Part shown: positions 8,673 to 18,182 of the stretch, piece by piece
Layout: each line of letters begins with the position of its first letter
How positions within the stretch are numbered: position 1 is the stretch's first letter
Assembly: GCA_964609625.1 (NCBI GenBank)
Contig: CAZSRS010000001.1
Location: 248,001 to 312,000, forward strand
From: G963674665 sp964609625
GTDB taxonomy: Bacteria > Desulfobacterota > Desulfovibrionia > Desulfovibrionales > Desulfovibrionaceae
DNA length: 64,000 nucleotides
Direction: 5' to 3'
Notes under the pieces: generated by a model
Seen by the model: the letters and a program-made list of their open reading frames with translations, nothing else
What the model was told of the DNA's origin: nothing
Databases searched by the model: none
Position numbers and translations under genes: made by a program

Positions 8673-9641
8673 CTACGACAGCAGGTACACGCTTCCCGAG
8701 CGCACAAACGTCTCGCCGTCCACGCCGGCCACACGCAGGGCTCCATCAGCAGCGATCCCTACAACCAGGAGCCCCCCCTTGTCAAAACCGGCCACGGAAC
8801 CGTCTGGCCCGCGGACCTCAACGCGCCTGCCCAGCCAGGCCAGTCTGGATTCCAGACACTGGAGGGCCTCCGCCGTATTCATACCGCCGGCCATTTCCGT
8901 ATACGCCCGCGGGAGTTCCTGTGAAACGTTGGTCCACAGAGCGAGCGGTCCGTACCCATCCAAAGTCTGTAACACCCCTGTCCGTGGCGCCCAGGGCTCG
9001 CGCCCCGCCTCCAACTCAGGTGGCAACGGCGTCAGGTTCAAGCCCACACCGGCCAGCACAACCTCTCCACGCTCTTCCAGCAGGATACCTCCCACTTTCC
9101 GCTCCCCCACGAGCAGGTCGTTTGGCCACTTGATCCGAATCCCCTCGGGGGGCGCATCGAGCAGTGGTTCCAGCACCCGTGCCAAGCTCCATGCAACCAG
9201 CAGCGGCCGCAGGTCCGGGTGGCGCACTGCCGGAGGCAGGCGTACCGCCGCATACACGTTTCCCGGAGGAGAAAGCCATGGTCTTCTGAGCTGACCGCGC
9301 CCCTTGCTCTGACAAAGGGCCAGCACGCTGCCCCATTCCGGGAGCAGTCCCGCGGTCACCAACCCCCAGGCCATGTCCAGACTCGAGGAGCATTCGCCGC
9401 AGAGCAACACGGTCGAGCCCTTGAGGGTCACGGCTGCCTCCCAGCAAGGACCCAACAAACCCATGACCTCACACCCGCGCCAGGGCGCGAAGGTGGCGAT
9501 ATCCCGGGCCAAGAGGGGGTGGGCGGCGGCAAGATGCTCCGGCGTGGCAATGCCCGAACTCAGGCTGGGCAAGAGTGCCGATACCGCCACCAGTCTGGAT
9601 TCCATCAGCAACAATATACGCCCATTTTGAAAAAAGTCCAT
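8673..9641 (-). CDS. birA: Biotin--[acetyl-CoA-carboxylase] ligase (BirA catalytic type)
   Basis: 322 residues. The catalytic domain shows the biotinyl-AMP loop GRGQLRRPW, then KWPNDLLVGERKVGGILLEE, both diagnostic of biotin protein ligases, and a C-terminal SH3-like cap. The first ~85 residues precede the ECSSSLDMAW segment that corresponds to the usual DSTN start of the catalytic core. They do not look like the winged-helix DNA-binding domain of E. coli BirA, so this is probably a ligase without repressor function. The start at ATG 9641 has no clear ribosome site; ATG 9605 is an alternative. It lies upstream of pyc on the same strand, whose product is its likely main substrate. Confidence 0.88.
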   Translation of the reverse strand: MDFFQNGRILLLMESRLVAVSALLPSLSSGIATPEHLAAAHPLLARDIATFAPWRGCEVMGLLGPCWEAAVTLKGSTVLLCGECSSSLDMAWGLVTAGLLPEWGSVLALCQSKGRGQLRRPWLSPPGNVYAAVRLPPAVRHPDLRPLLVAWSLARVLEPLLDAPPEGIRIKWPNDLLVGERKVGGILLEERGEVVLAGVGLNLTPLPPELEAGREPWAPRTGVLQTLDGYGPLALWTNVSQELPRAYTEMAGGMNTAEALQCLESRLAWLGRRVEVRGPDGSVAGFDKGGLLVVGIAADGALRVAGVDGETFVRSGSVYLLS

Positions 9642-9778
9642 GGGTAAGGGGGCTTGTGCATTCTTTCACGCACCCCCCTCACACACGGTGCTGGGGCAAC
9701 CACCTCGCGAGGATAGGTCCGAAATCCACTACGTACGGAAGTAATCCGCCTTACCGGTTGCCCTGCGCAACAGCGATC

Positions 9779-9798
9779 AAAACACATTCCGTGTTTTT
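9779..9798 (-). terminator. Weak hairpin downstream of the sigma-54 activator gene
   Basis: AAAACAC and GTGTTTT form arms around a 5-base loop, about 110 bases beyond the stop of the sigma-54 activator and upstream of birA. The stem is A/T-rich and only a short T-rich end follows, so termination here would be weak. Confidence 0.3.
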
Positions 9799-9910
9799 CA
9801 TGCCGTGGCCCGGCGAAAACGCGGTTTCGACCAGCCTTACGTTGGGTTCCCTCGCGGTGCGACGTCCTGCCGCGCGAAACCACGTTGCCTTCCACGACGG
9901 CGACTTGGTA

Positions 9911-11284
9911 TCATTGCTTCAGGGACGTGACATTGATGTTGTATTTCTTGATACGGTGCCAGAGACTGCGCTCCTTGATGCCGAGGTAGTCCGCGGCGCG
10001 GACTTGAACGCCCTTGGCCTTGGACAGGGCTGCCAGAATCAGGGAGCGCTCGACCTCCTCCAGCCGTTCGTCCAATGTCATGTCTTCCGGCAACTCCGCG
10101 TCCGCATGGTTGACGTGGACCTCCATGGGCAGGATGGGCAGATGCCTGGGCAACACCTCCCCACCCTCTTCCGCCAGAACCGCCGCACGTTCCATGACGT
10201 TACGCAGTTCGCGGACATTTCCCTTCCACGGGTAGGAGACCAACAGTTGCACGGCTTCATCCGAAAAGTGCAACCCACCGCCGAAACGCTCCAGAAAATG
10301 CCTGGCCAGGGGAATGATGTCCTCGCGACGCTCCCGCAGCGGGGGCAGCTGGACGGGAAACACGTTGAGCCGATGGAAGAGGTCCTCCCTGAAAGAGCCC
10401 TCCTCGATCATCTTGGTGAAATTCTTGTTGGTGGCGGCGATAACGCGGACATCAAACTTCACGGTGCCGGTTCCGCCGACCCTTTCGCACGCGCCAGACT
10501 CCAGCGCGCGCAAGATCTTGGCCTGTGTCTCCAGCGGCATGTCGCCGATCTCGTCAAGAAACAGGGTACCCCCATTCGCCAGCTCGAACTTGCCCTTTTT
10601 TTGCCCTGTGGCGCCTGTAAAGGCGCCTTTTTCATGCCCGAAGAGTTCGCTCTCGAGGAGTCCTTCTGGGATGGCCGCACAGTTGATGGCCACGAAGGGC
10701 ATGTCCTTGCGCTTGCTGTGGCTGTGGATGCTCTGGGCGACAACGTCCTTGCCCGTGCCGGACTCACCCATGATCAACACGGTGGCGTCGCTGCCGGAGA
10801 CCTTGAGAATCTGGCCGAGCACGCCACGCATCTTTTCGCTCTGGCCAATGATCTCGGGGAAGAGTTCGCTCGCGTCCACCTTACCCAGGATGTCGGTGAT
10901 CTGATGAAAGACCGAGGTGAAATGGGTCAGCTGGTCCCCACCCATCTGCCGTCTTTCCGGCATGCGCCGCTTCACGGCCGGTATGCTCTCCGCACTCTGC
11001 ACGAACTTCTCGATGGGGCGCAGGATGATCCAGGAGACCAGCAACGCCGAGAGGTAGGTGGCACCGGCGATGATCACACCCCAAAACGTGAGCATCAACA
11101 AGGGATCCAGCCCCGAGGCCCAGCAATATAGCACGAGCCTGTAGGTGATGACCATGGACAGAAGGGTAAAGCTGGAGAATATTAAAGGAATTATTATATA
11201 AAGACTTACATGAAACCTGCGGATTTTTGGATTCGGTCGCTTGCGGAACAGCTTACCCCCGCCCTTTTCATCGCCTTTCGGCAT
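9911..11284 (-). CDS. Membrane-anchored sigma-54-dependent transcriptional activator
   Basis: 457 residues from ATG 11284, with GGAGG about 14 bases upstream. Two hydrophobic segments (about 27-50 and 62-88) are followed by a short HAMP-like linker. The AAA+ domain has Walker A GESGTGKD (173-180), the sigma-54 contact loop GAFTGA (220-225) and Walker B GGTLFLDEIGDM. A Fis-type helix-turn-helix (AADYLGIKERSLWHRIKKY) lies near the C-terminus. The regulator is predicted to open sigma-54 promoters while attached to the membrane. There is no receiver domain and almost no periplasmic loop, so the signal is unclear. It starts 57 bases after the GspF-like gene and is probably co-transcribed with it. 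The ligand and target promoters are unknown. Confidence 0.9.
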   Translation of the reverse strand: MPKGDEKGGGKLFRKRPNPKIRRFHVSLYIIIPLIFSSFTLLSMVITYRLVLYCWASGLDPLLMLTFWGVIIAGATYLSALLVSWIILRPIEKFVQSAESIPAVKRRMPERRQMGGDQLTHFTSVFHQITDILGKVDASELFPEIIGQSEKMRGVLGQILKVSGSDATVLIMGESGTGKDVVAQSIHSHSKRKDMPFVAINCAAIPEGLLESELFGHEKGAFTGATGQKKGKFELANGGTLFLDEIGDMPLETQAKILRALESGACERVGGTGTVKFDVRVIAATNKNFTKMIEEGSFREDLFHRLNVFPVQLPPLRERREDIIPLARHFLERFGGGLHFSDEAVQLLVSYPWKGNVRELRNVMERAAVLAEEGGEVLPRHLPILPMEVHVNHADAELPEDMTLDERLEEVERSLILAALSKAKGVQVRAADYLGIKERSLWHRIKKYNINVTSLKQ

Positions 11285-11341
11285 GATTTGGAACCGTTCC
11301 TCCGGTTGTGCCCAATCGCCCGCTTTCCGTCCCAAAGGCCG

Positions 11342-12559
11342 CTACTTCACGGTCTTGGTGAGATCGAACATGGGGAAGAGAATGGCGGCCGCGAAAAAGC
11401 CCACGACCACGGCCAGACAGCACATCAGGATGGGGCCAATCAGTTCGGACATTCGGTTGACGGAATACTCGACCTCGTAGTCGTAGTGCGTGGCCACTTG
11501 CTTGAGCATGTCGTCCAGGTTTCCGGACTCCTCGCCGATGGCGATCATGTTGATGACCATGGGAGTGAAATTCCGTGAATTGCGCAAGGGGCCGGAGATG
11601 CCCCGCCCCTCCTGGAGCTTCTCCTTCAGGTGCTGAAATTCCTGCGAGATCGCCTCGTTGCCGATGGTCGAGGCCAGGATGGTCACGGTTTCCAGGATGG
11701 AAACGCCGCTGGATTGCAGCAGTGAGAAGATGCTCGCAAAGCGGGCCATGGCGCCTTTGCGAAACACCGGCCCGACCAATGGCATTTTCAAGAGCATGGA
11801 ATCCTTGACGAATCTCCCCTTGTCCGTTCTGACATAGAGGACCAACGCGGTGGTTACGCTGACCACTATGATCAGCGCGGCATACCAGTATGCCTGCAGG
11901 GCTTCGTACATATACATGCAGACCTTGGTGGGCAGGGGCAGTTCGATCTGCGCCCTTGAAAAGACGCTGACGAACTTGGGAATGACGAAGTTGAGCAAAA
12001 AGAGAAACGCTCCGATCAGGAGAACCACCACGATGATGGGGTAGACCATGGCGGACTGGATCTGCTTCTTGACCTTGTATTCATGCTCGATGAGGTAAAT
12101 GAGGCGTTCCAGGACCTCGGGCAACGTGCCCGAAATCTCTCCCGCCTTGAGCATGCTGCAGTACAGGGGTGAGAAAATGCTGTGATGCTTGCTGAAGGCC
12201 GCGAACAGGGTAGAACCCTGTTTGATGTCTTCGCCGATGGTGATCACCGCGCGCTTGAGCTTGGGGTTTTCGCTCTGTTGTTCGAGCACCTCGAGGAGAT
12301 TGACTATGGAGATGCCGGCATTGAACAGTGTGCGGAACTGTTTTGTGAAGAGGATGATCTCCGGTATCTTGACCTTGGAAAGCCTGTCTTCGAGTTTTTT
12401 GATGAAGTCGATCTCGCCGGCGCCTTCTAGAGTGACCTTGGAGGGAATCAGCCCGCGGGCCGCGATCATGTCGCGGGCAATTTCCATACTGTCGGCTTCA
12501 ACAACACCATCGACGGATGATCCGCCCTCGGTAATCGCCTGGTACTTGAACTTCGGCAT
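11342..12559 (-). CDS. Type II secretion / type IV pilus inner-membrane protein (GspF/PilC family)
   Basis: 405 residues, the normal family length. It begins MPKFKYQAITEGG, as GspF/PilC proteins do. It contains two T2SSF repeats, each with a cytoplasmic helical bundle (for example EIILFTKQFRTLFNAGI and ARFASIFSLLQSSGVS), and three hydrophobic segments. The motif IAIGEESGNLDDML in the second repeat is typical. The ribosome site AAGGGGTGAG is close to ATG 12559. In pili and secretion systems this protein forms the platform with the GspE/PilB ATPase. No ATPase, pilin or secretin gene is beside it, so it is an orphan whose partners must lie elsewhere. It precedes the sigma-54 activator. Confidence 0.92.
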   Translation of the reverse strand: MPKFKYQAITEGGSSVDGVVEADSMEIARDMIAARGLIPSKVTLEGAGEIDFIKKLEDRLSKVKIPEIILFTKQFRTLFNAGISIVNLLEVLEQQSENPKLKRAVITIGEDIKQGSTLFAAFSKHHSIFSPLYCSMLKAGEISGTLPEVLERLIYLIEHEYKVKKQIQSAMVYPIIVVVLLIGAFLFLLNFVIPKFVSVFSRAQIELPLPTKVCMYMYEALQAYWYAALIIVVSVTTALVLYVRTDKGRFVKDSMLLKMPLVGPVFRKGAMARFASIFSLLQSSGVSILETVTILASTIGNEAISQEFQHLKEKLQEGRGISGPLRNSRNFTPMVINMIAIGEESGNLDDMLKQVATHYDYEVEYSVNRMSELIGPILMCCLAVVVGFFAAAILFPMFDLTKTVK

Positions 12560-12842
12560 CTCTCACCCCTTGTGAACTCACCCGGAATTCTTCCAGACAT
12601 CCATGCCTGCCGACAGGTGCGTAGCAGCCCATGCAGCAAGTTCTCGGATAAGTATAGCAGGTTGCGCACAACACTGTCGAGCCATTCCTTTGCGATGCCC
12701 CTGTATCCCCATGAAAAAAAATTACGATATGCGTTCGAAATGAGGCAGGGATGACCATGACCGCTCCCATATAGCCAATCTGCACCAGTTCCATATCTCG
12801 TCGCCATGTCCCTGGTCATGGATACGGCAGCCAGCCCCGCTG

Positions 12843-13691
12843 TCAAGGGGCGAAGGTCTCCTCTTCAAGAACGGATAGAAAGAATCGCACCCCGCGGGTA
12901 TAACGCTCCGCAGACAGCAGGAATCCGTCGTTGTGCCCGCCACTGATTTCCAGAAACTGTTTCACTCCCTGGACAGCCGCGTAGATTTCCTGCCCCATGG
13001 CATAGGGCACGATCTCGTCGTCCACGCTGTGGATCACCAACACGGGGCATCCCTTGCGACCCGCGACGGTGGCGTGGTGTTTGGCATCCAGACGGTTCCG
13101 GCAGAGCAGGGACACGGGCAGGAAAGGATAGCTGCGTCGCCCCATGTCCACCACGGAGGTGAAGGTGGACTCAAGGATCAGGGCGCCGGGGTCGCGCTTC
13201 GCCGCCAGCCAGGCAGCCACTGCCCCACCCAGGGAGCGGCCCCAGGCGATGACCTGCCCCGACTGCACGTCCTTGCCCAGAAGAAAGTCCCAGACCGCGG
13301 CCACGTCCTTGTAGACTCCCGCCTCCGTGGGAGAACCCTGACTGTTCCCGTAGCCGCGATAGTCGAATATGCACACGCCCAAGCCCATTTCATGCAGCAT
13401 CCGCAGGGTGTCCAGCCGGTGCGAAATGTTGCCGGCGTTGCCGTGGCAGAACAAAACCCAGTGCTCGGGTGCCCCGTCGCTTCTGGTGCCCGGAGGCACC
13501 AGCCAGCCGTGGATCTGTACGGTGTCGGCCGTCTCCACCGTGAAATCCTCATACGCCAGGCCAATGGTGGCTGGAGTGGCGGTCATGGAACGGCTGGGGA
13601 TGAAAACCAGTTTTCCCTGCAGCACATAGACAAGCAGGACAAGTGCGCAATAGACTCCGGCCAGGGGCAGGAGCCAGGAGAGAACGCTCAT
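12843..13691 (-). CDS. Membrane-anchored alpha/beta hydrolase
   Basis: 282 residues from ATG 13691, preceded by a GAGGA element; in-frame ATGs at 13733 and 13763 would add up to 24 residues. An N-terminal hydrophobic segment (about 5-25) probably anchors it. The fold's nucleophile elbow is GRSLGG with Ser153, the oxyanion-side motif is FCHGNAGNISHR (81-92), the acid is Asp224 in HSVDDEIVPY, and the base is His253 in SGGHNDGF. This matches the ABHD13/YfhR-like serine hydrolases. The substrate is unknown. It faces away from the DHH gene, so their promoters share 13692-13862. Confidence 0.85.
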   Translation of the reverse strand: MSVLSWLLPLAGVYCALVLLVYVLQGKLVFIPSRSMTATPATIGLAYEDFTVETADTVQIHGWLVPPGTRSDGAPEHWVLFCHGNAGNISHRLDTLRMLHEMGLGVCIFDYRGYGNSQGSPTEAGVYKDVAAVWDFLLGKDVQSGQVIAWGRSLGGAVAAWLAAKRDPGALILESTFTSVVDMGRRSYPFLPVSLLCRNRLDAKHHATVAGRKGCPVLVIHSVDDEIVPYAMGQEIYAAVQGVKQFLEISGGHNDGFLLSAERYTRGVRFFLSVLEEETFAP

Positions 13692-13792
13692 GATGCGGCT
13701 TTTCCTCGTGCCTGTCCTAGAAGCATGAATCATTGGCCGTGGCGGCAAATGGTTGTCTTCCATCGTTCAACAACCAGGTCCGGACATTGTAC

Positions 13793-13822
13793 TTGCTTTC
13801 AACACCTGGAAAAAGATATATA
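13793..13822 (+). promoter_or_regulatory. Candidate sigma-70 promoter for the DHH phosphoesterase gene
   Basis: TTGCTT (13793-13798) and TATATA (13817-13822) are separated by 18 bases, 41 bases upstream of ATG 13863. The -10 box sits in the only A/T-rich patch of the interval. Confidence 0.45.
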
Positions 13823-13862
13823 CATCTCAGGAAAAGCTCAACACGGTTGAACCGGAGGAATC

Positions 13863-14780
13863 ATGAGGCTGCTCACCAGGTCCGACTTCGACGGCTTGAT
13901 CTGCGCCGTTCTCTTGCAGGAAGCCGGTGTCATGGACGATTGGAAATTCGTTCACCCCAAGGATCTTCAGGACGGATGCATCAAAGTCACCGCCAACGAT
14001 ATTCTTGCCAACGTTCCCTACACTCCAGGCTGTGGCATGTGGTTCGACCACCACTCCAGCGAGCAGCAACGCCTGACCCAAGGCCTGGAATTCAAAGGCG
14101 TTTCCAAACCCGCTCCCAGCTGTGCACGCGTGATCTGGGAATACTACGGGGGGCACGACACCTTCTCCGAAGGGTTCGACGAAATGATGCACTATGTGGA
14201 CAAGGTCGACAGCGCCGACCTGACCACAGAGGAAATCGAGGAACCCGACGGTTGGGTACTGCTCGGCTTCATCATGGATCCGCGCACAGGTCTGGGCCGG
14301 TTCAGAGACTACTCCATCAGCAACTACCAACTCATGGACGAACTCATCGGTTTTTGCCGCACACTGCCCATCGCGCAAATCCTCGAACTCCCGGACGTAC
14401 GGGAACGCGTGCGACGTTATTTCGAACAGCAAGACCTCTTCAAGGACATGCTGCGTGACAACTGCACGGTGCGGGACAATGTCGCCGTCCTGGATCTGCG
14501 CGACCAGGAACTCATTTATTCCGGCAACAGGTTCATCATCTACACCATGTTTCCTCAATGCAATGTCAGCGTACAGGTCATTTGGGGGCTGAAAAAGCAA
14601 AACACCGTTTTCACCGTGGGACACAGCGTGGTGAACAGGAGTTGCAAGACCAACATCGGACACCTCATGCTCAAATATGGGGGCGGCGGCCACGACGCTG
14701 TTGGCACCTGCCAAGTCCCACACGACAGAGCCGAACAAGCCCTGGCCGAGATCATCAAGGCCCTGCGCGAAAACGGCTGA
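13863..14780 (+). CDS. DHH-family phosphoesterase (exopolyphosphatase / NrnA-like)
   Basis: 305 residues, with a strong GGAGGA ribosome site before ATG 13863. The DHH motifs are visible: SDFDGLICAVLL near the N-terminus, DILANVPY, and MWFDHHSSE, giving the metal-binding Asp and His residues. The C-terminal DHHA1 motif is YGGGGHDAVGTC. Such proteins hydrolyse phosphoesters such as nanoRNA, pAp or polyphosphate; the sequence alone does not decide which. It is the first gene of a plus-strand run leading to cysS, 191 bases further on. Confidence 0.88.
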   Translation: MRLLTRSDFDGLICAVLLQEAGVMDDWKFVHPKDLQDGCIKVTANDILANVPYTPGCGMWFDHHSSEQQRLTQGLEFKGVSKPAPSCARVIWEYYGGHDTFSEGFDEMMHYVDKVDSADLTTEEIEEPDGWVLLGFIMDPRTGLGRFRDYSISNYQLMDELIGFCRTLPIAQILELPDVRERVRRYFEQQDLFKDMLRDNCTVRDNVAVLDLRDQELIYSGNRFIIYTMFPQCNVSVQVIWGLKKQNTVFTVGHSVVNRSCKTNIGHLMLKYGGGGHDAVGTCQVPHDRAEQALAEIIKALRENG

Positions 14781-14971
14781 ACCCCCCTTGCCTCCCGAAG
14801 GGAGAAGGCCTATTCTCTGCCTTGGCGGCCCTCGGACACCTCCTGGGCCGCATGATGTTTCAAACCGTCACGATTCCCAAGGTACCGCCGCGAGGGACGC
14901 TTCGGCGTCCGTCGCCTTCAGCCGGCAACCTTCGTCACACTTCTGAGAACAAACCACTCCGGAAACCCGCA

Positions 14972-16429
14972 ATGCAACTCTACAACACACTGACGCGCCA
15001 AAAGGAAGAATTCCGCCCCCGCGACAACAGCCACGTGAGCATGTACGCCTGTGGCATCACCGCCTACGACCTCTGCCACATCGGACACGCCCGCTCCGCC
15101 GTGGTCTTCGACGTTCTGGTCCGCTACCTGCGGCACCTGGGGTACTCGGTCACATTTGTCCGCAACTTCACCGACGTGGACGACAAGATCATCAAGCGCG
15201 CCAACGAAGAAGGACGTACCAGCCAGGAGGTGGCCGAAAGGAACATCCAGGCCTACTATGAAGACATGGACCGCTTGGCGGTACTGCGTGCCGACATCGA
15301 ACCCAAGGCCACCGAGCACATCCAGGAAATGATCCAACTCACCTCGAAGCTCCTGGAACGGGACAAGGCCTACACCACCCTCTCGGGCGACGTATACTTC
15401 CGCGTGCGCTCCTTCGAGGGATACGGCAAGCTCTCGGGACGCGACATCGAGGAACTGCGTGCTGGTGCCCGCATCGCCGCCGGAGAGGAAAAGGAAGACC
15501 CCCTGGATTTCGCGCTCTGGAAGGCGGCCAAGCCCGGAGAGCCTTCGTGGCCGAGTCCCTGGGGACCGGGGCGCCCCGGTTGGCATCTGGAGTGCTCCGC
15601 CATGAGCGAAAAGCATATCGAATTACCCATGGACATCCACGGCGGGGGGCAGGACCTCATCTTCCCCCACCACGAAAACGAGATCGCCCAGACCGAGGCA
15701 GCCACGGGCCGTGCTCTGGCCAGGTTCTGGGTGCACAACGGCTTCGTGCAGATCGACCAGGAAAAGATGTCCAAGTCTCTGGGCAACTTCAAGACCATCC
15801 GGGATATTCTCCAGGAGCACCTGCCCGAAACCCTTCGCTTTTTCCTGCTCACCAAGCACTACCGCAGCCCCATTGACTTCTCGGTGGAATCCATGGACGA
15901 GGCCGTCAAGAACCTCAAGCGCATCTACACCGCCATCCAGCAATCCAGGGAAGAACTCCAGCGCGGCAAATGGTCGAGGACGCCGGTACCCGAGGAATAT
16001 GCGCAGGAACTCTCCGTGTTGGAGCAGGGGTGGATCGAGGCCATGAACGACGACTGCAACACCGCGGGAGCCCTTGGACACGTTTTCGGCGTGGTCCGGA
16101 TGGCCAACCGACTGGTGGAAGACCCAGCGCTACGCAAGGCCGAAGGCGTCAGGGACCTGCATGTGCGCATCCTGAACGATTTCGCCGCATGGGGCGCTGT
16201 GCTGGGCGTTTTCACACAGGATCCCGCCACCTTTCTCCAGGAACTGCGGGACATGAAACTCCGTCGCGCCGGCATTGACCTTGAGAGCATCCAGCAGCTC
16301 GTGGCACGGCGGTACGAAGCCAAAAAGGCCAAGGATTTTTCAAGGGCTGACGCCATCCGGGAGGAACTGGCAGCCCTGGGCGTGGAAGTTCGCGACACCC
16401 CCACGGGCCCTGTCTGGGACGCGGTCTGA
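14972..16429 (+). CDS. cysS: Cysteinyl-tRNA synthetase
   Basis: 485 residues from ATG 14972, the start that gives the conserved MQLYNTLTRQKEEF N-terminus. An upstream in-frame extension is open but has no family resemblance. Class I signatures: CHIGHAR with the HIGH box at 36-39, Cys27 of the zinc site (MYACGIT), and EKMSKSLGNF as the KMSKS loop. The GGGQDLIFPHHENEIAQ segment is typical of CysRS. It charges tRNA-Cys. The ribosome site is weak. The gene stands alone between the DHH phosphoesterase and the M48 protease. Confidence 0.97.
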   Translation: MQLYNTLTRQKEEFRPRDNSHVSMYACGITAYDLCHIGHARSAVVFDVLVRYLRHLGYSVTFVRNFTDVDDKIIKRANEEGRTSQEVAERNIQAYYEDMDRLAVLRADIEPKATEHIQEMIQLTSKLLERDKAYTTLSGDVYFRVRSFEGYGKLSGRDIEELRAGARIAAGEEKEDPLDFALWKAAKPGEPSWPSPWGPGRPGWHLECSAMSEKHIELPMDIHGGGQDLIFPHHENEIAQTEAATGRALARFWVHNGFVQIDQEKMSKSLGNFKTIRDILQEHLPETLRFFLLTKHYRSPIDFSVESMDEAVKNLKRIYTAIQQSREELQRGKWSRTPVPEEYAQELSVLEQGWIEAMNDDCNTAGALGHVFGVVRMANRLVEDPALRKAEGVRDLHVRILNDFAAWGAVLGVFTQDPATFLQELRDMKLRRAGIDLESIQQLVARRYEAKKAKDFSRADAIREELAALGVEVRDTPTGPVWDAV

Positions 16430-16447
16430 ACCCGACAAGCCGTTTTC

Positions 16448-16491
16448 GCCGCCCCGCGTCCACTTCCGGTGGATCGCCGCCGCGGGCGGTG
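16448..16491 (+). other. GC-rich nested hairpin downstream of cysS
   Basis: CCGCCCCGCG (from 16449) can pair with CGCGGGCGG (to 16489), enclosing an inner TCCAC/GTGGA hairpin. No T-run follows. It lies 19 bases after the cysS stop. The rest of the 16430-16704 interval shows no gene and no convincing promoter. Confidence 0.3.
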
Positions 16492-16704
16492 CTACAAACC
16501 GAAAGGCCCTGTTCCGACGAGCCCTGCCCTCGGAGTGAAGCGCTCAGAATAAATGGAGGCGGCGCCCCAATCGCGGGGCGGGCGCATGGAGAAATCCCGG
16601 CGGAACTGTCCAGCGAAAAACGAAACGCGGTTTTCAGCGAACACCGGTTGCATTGCATGACCCTTTTCAACCACCATGACATCTCCAGCAAAGCGAGGTG
16701 CCAT

Positions 16705-18138
16705 ATGCCTCAGCCCCCCCCCGCGCGCATGTCTAGAAAGCGTCCACTGCGGGCATGGCTCGCCCTGACCCTGTGCCTGTCCTTGGTGCTGGCTCCCCTG
16801 GGGCAGCCACGGGCCGCGATTTTCGGTGAGTTCACCATCAAGGACGAAATAGAACTCGGCCGAAAATTCGAGGTATTGGTCAAATCTCGCCTTCCGCTCA
16901 TCGAAGACCCCGAGATAACCGGCTATGTGCGGGATGTGGTGAACCGCATCGCCAAGGTCATGCCTGCCATCCCCTTCGAACTCACGGTCAACGTGATCCT
17001 GCACTCGGCCATCAACGCCTTCGCGGCTCCCGCCGGTTTCGTGTTCGTCAACTCGGGGTTGATCCTAAACTTCGAAAACGAGTCGGAACTGGCTGGCGTG
17101 CTCGCCCACGAACTAGCACACGTCTCCCAACGCCACATCGCTTCGCGCATCGAACGCATGCAGGCCCTCTCTTTGCTCAGCATCGCCGGAGTGCTGGCCG
17201 GCGTGTTTCTGGGGGGCGAAAACGCCGAGGCCATCGTGGTCGGCTCCTTTGCCGCGTCCCAAGCCGCGGAACTGAAATACACCCGTGACAACGAACGCGA
17301 AGCGGATCATGTGGGCATTGGATACCTGATCGACGCCGGCTACCCTCCGCAAGGCCTGGCCAACGGTTTTCGATCCATCATCCGCAACCAGTGGCTCGGC
17401 GGCGGCTCCACCATACCGGCCTATCTCAGCACCCACCCCGGCCTCCAGGAACGCATCGGGTATCTCGAACAGCGCGTCAACCGCCTGCCCGCCCATGTGC
17501 AGAACGTCAAGGAGGACAACACCCGTTTCCGACGCGTGCAGATGTTGCTCAGGGCGCGCTACACCGATGCCGACACGGCAAAGCGTCATTTCGAGACCTC
17601 CCCTGACCAGGACCCCTTCCTGAGCCAGTTGGGGCTCGCCATTGTCTACGAACGCATGAACATGATCGGCAAGGCCAAGGAGACCTTTACCGAAGCCCAG
17701 GTCTTGCAGCCAGAAGACCAACTCTTTGTCAGGGAATTCGGCATATTCAATTACAAGCACGGCAACCGCCAGGACGCCGGGCTCTATCTGCAACGCGCCG
17801 TGTTCGAAAAACCGGACGACCTCATGGCCCTGTTCTACTACGCCCGACTGCTCACTGAAACAGGCAACCAGAATCAGGCCCTGCAATACTACGAGCGCAT
17901 CGTCAGAAGCCTGCCGGACGATGCCGAGGTCCACTATTTCTACGGGCGCACCCTGGGCGAGAACCAACAGTACTTCAAGGCCCATCTTCACCTGGCCTAC
18001 AGCGCGCTGCACAAAAACGACAAGAAACAACTTCGCTTCCATATGGAAAAAGCAGAGCAACTCGCCGCCTCGGAAGCGCAGAAAAAGGAATTTGACAAGT
18101 TCAAGGAGCTCAAGGAAGAACACGACTCCTTCAAGTGA
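16705..18138 (+). CDS. Periplasmic M48 metalloprotease with TPR repeats (BepA-like)
   Basis: 477 residues from ATG 16705 (GAGGTG site). An N-terminal signal peptide (about 11-38, basic then hydrophobic) sends it to the periplasm. The zinc-protease motif is HELAH (His135, Glu136, His139), with the third ligand in NEREADHVGIGYLID. The C-terminal half holds TPR-like repeats. This is the architecture of BepA/YfgC, which degrades or assists misfolded outer-membrane proteins. It is followed by the PCC-domain gene 44 bases later. Catalytic residues are complete, so an active protease is expected. Confidence 0.92.
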   Translation: MPQPPPARMSRKRPLRAWLALTLCLSLVLAPLGQPRAAIFGEFTIKDEIELGRKFEVLVKSRLPLIEDPEITGYVRDVVNRIAKVMPAIPFELTVNVILHSAINAFAAPAGFVFVNSGLILNFENESELAGVLAHELAHVSQRHIASRIERMQALSLLSIAGVLAGVFLGGENAEAIVVGSFAASQAAELKYTRDNEREADHVGIGYLIDAGYPPQGLANGFRSIIRNQWLGGGSTIPAYLSTHPGLQERIGYLEQRVNRLPAHVQNVKEDNTRFRRVQMLLRARYTDADTAKRHFETSPDQDPFLSQLGLAIVYERMNMIGKAKETFTEAQVLQPEDQLFVREFGIFNYKHGNRQDAGLYLQRAVFEKPDDLMALFYYARLLTETGNQNQALQYYERIVRSLPDDAEVHYFYGRTLGENQQYFKAHLHLAYSALHKNDKKQLRFHMEKAEQLAASEAQKKEFDKFKELKEEHDSFK

Positions 18139-18182
18139 CACCTGTCCCCATGCACCATCCAACCGACTGGAGAACCCCTCCC

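Noticed and set aside
14558..14971. An N-terminal extension of cysS
   Set aside because: The extra residues overlap the DHH gene in another frame and match nothing; CysRS begins at MQLYNT.
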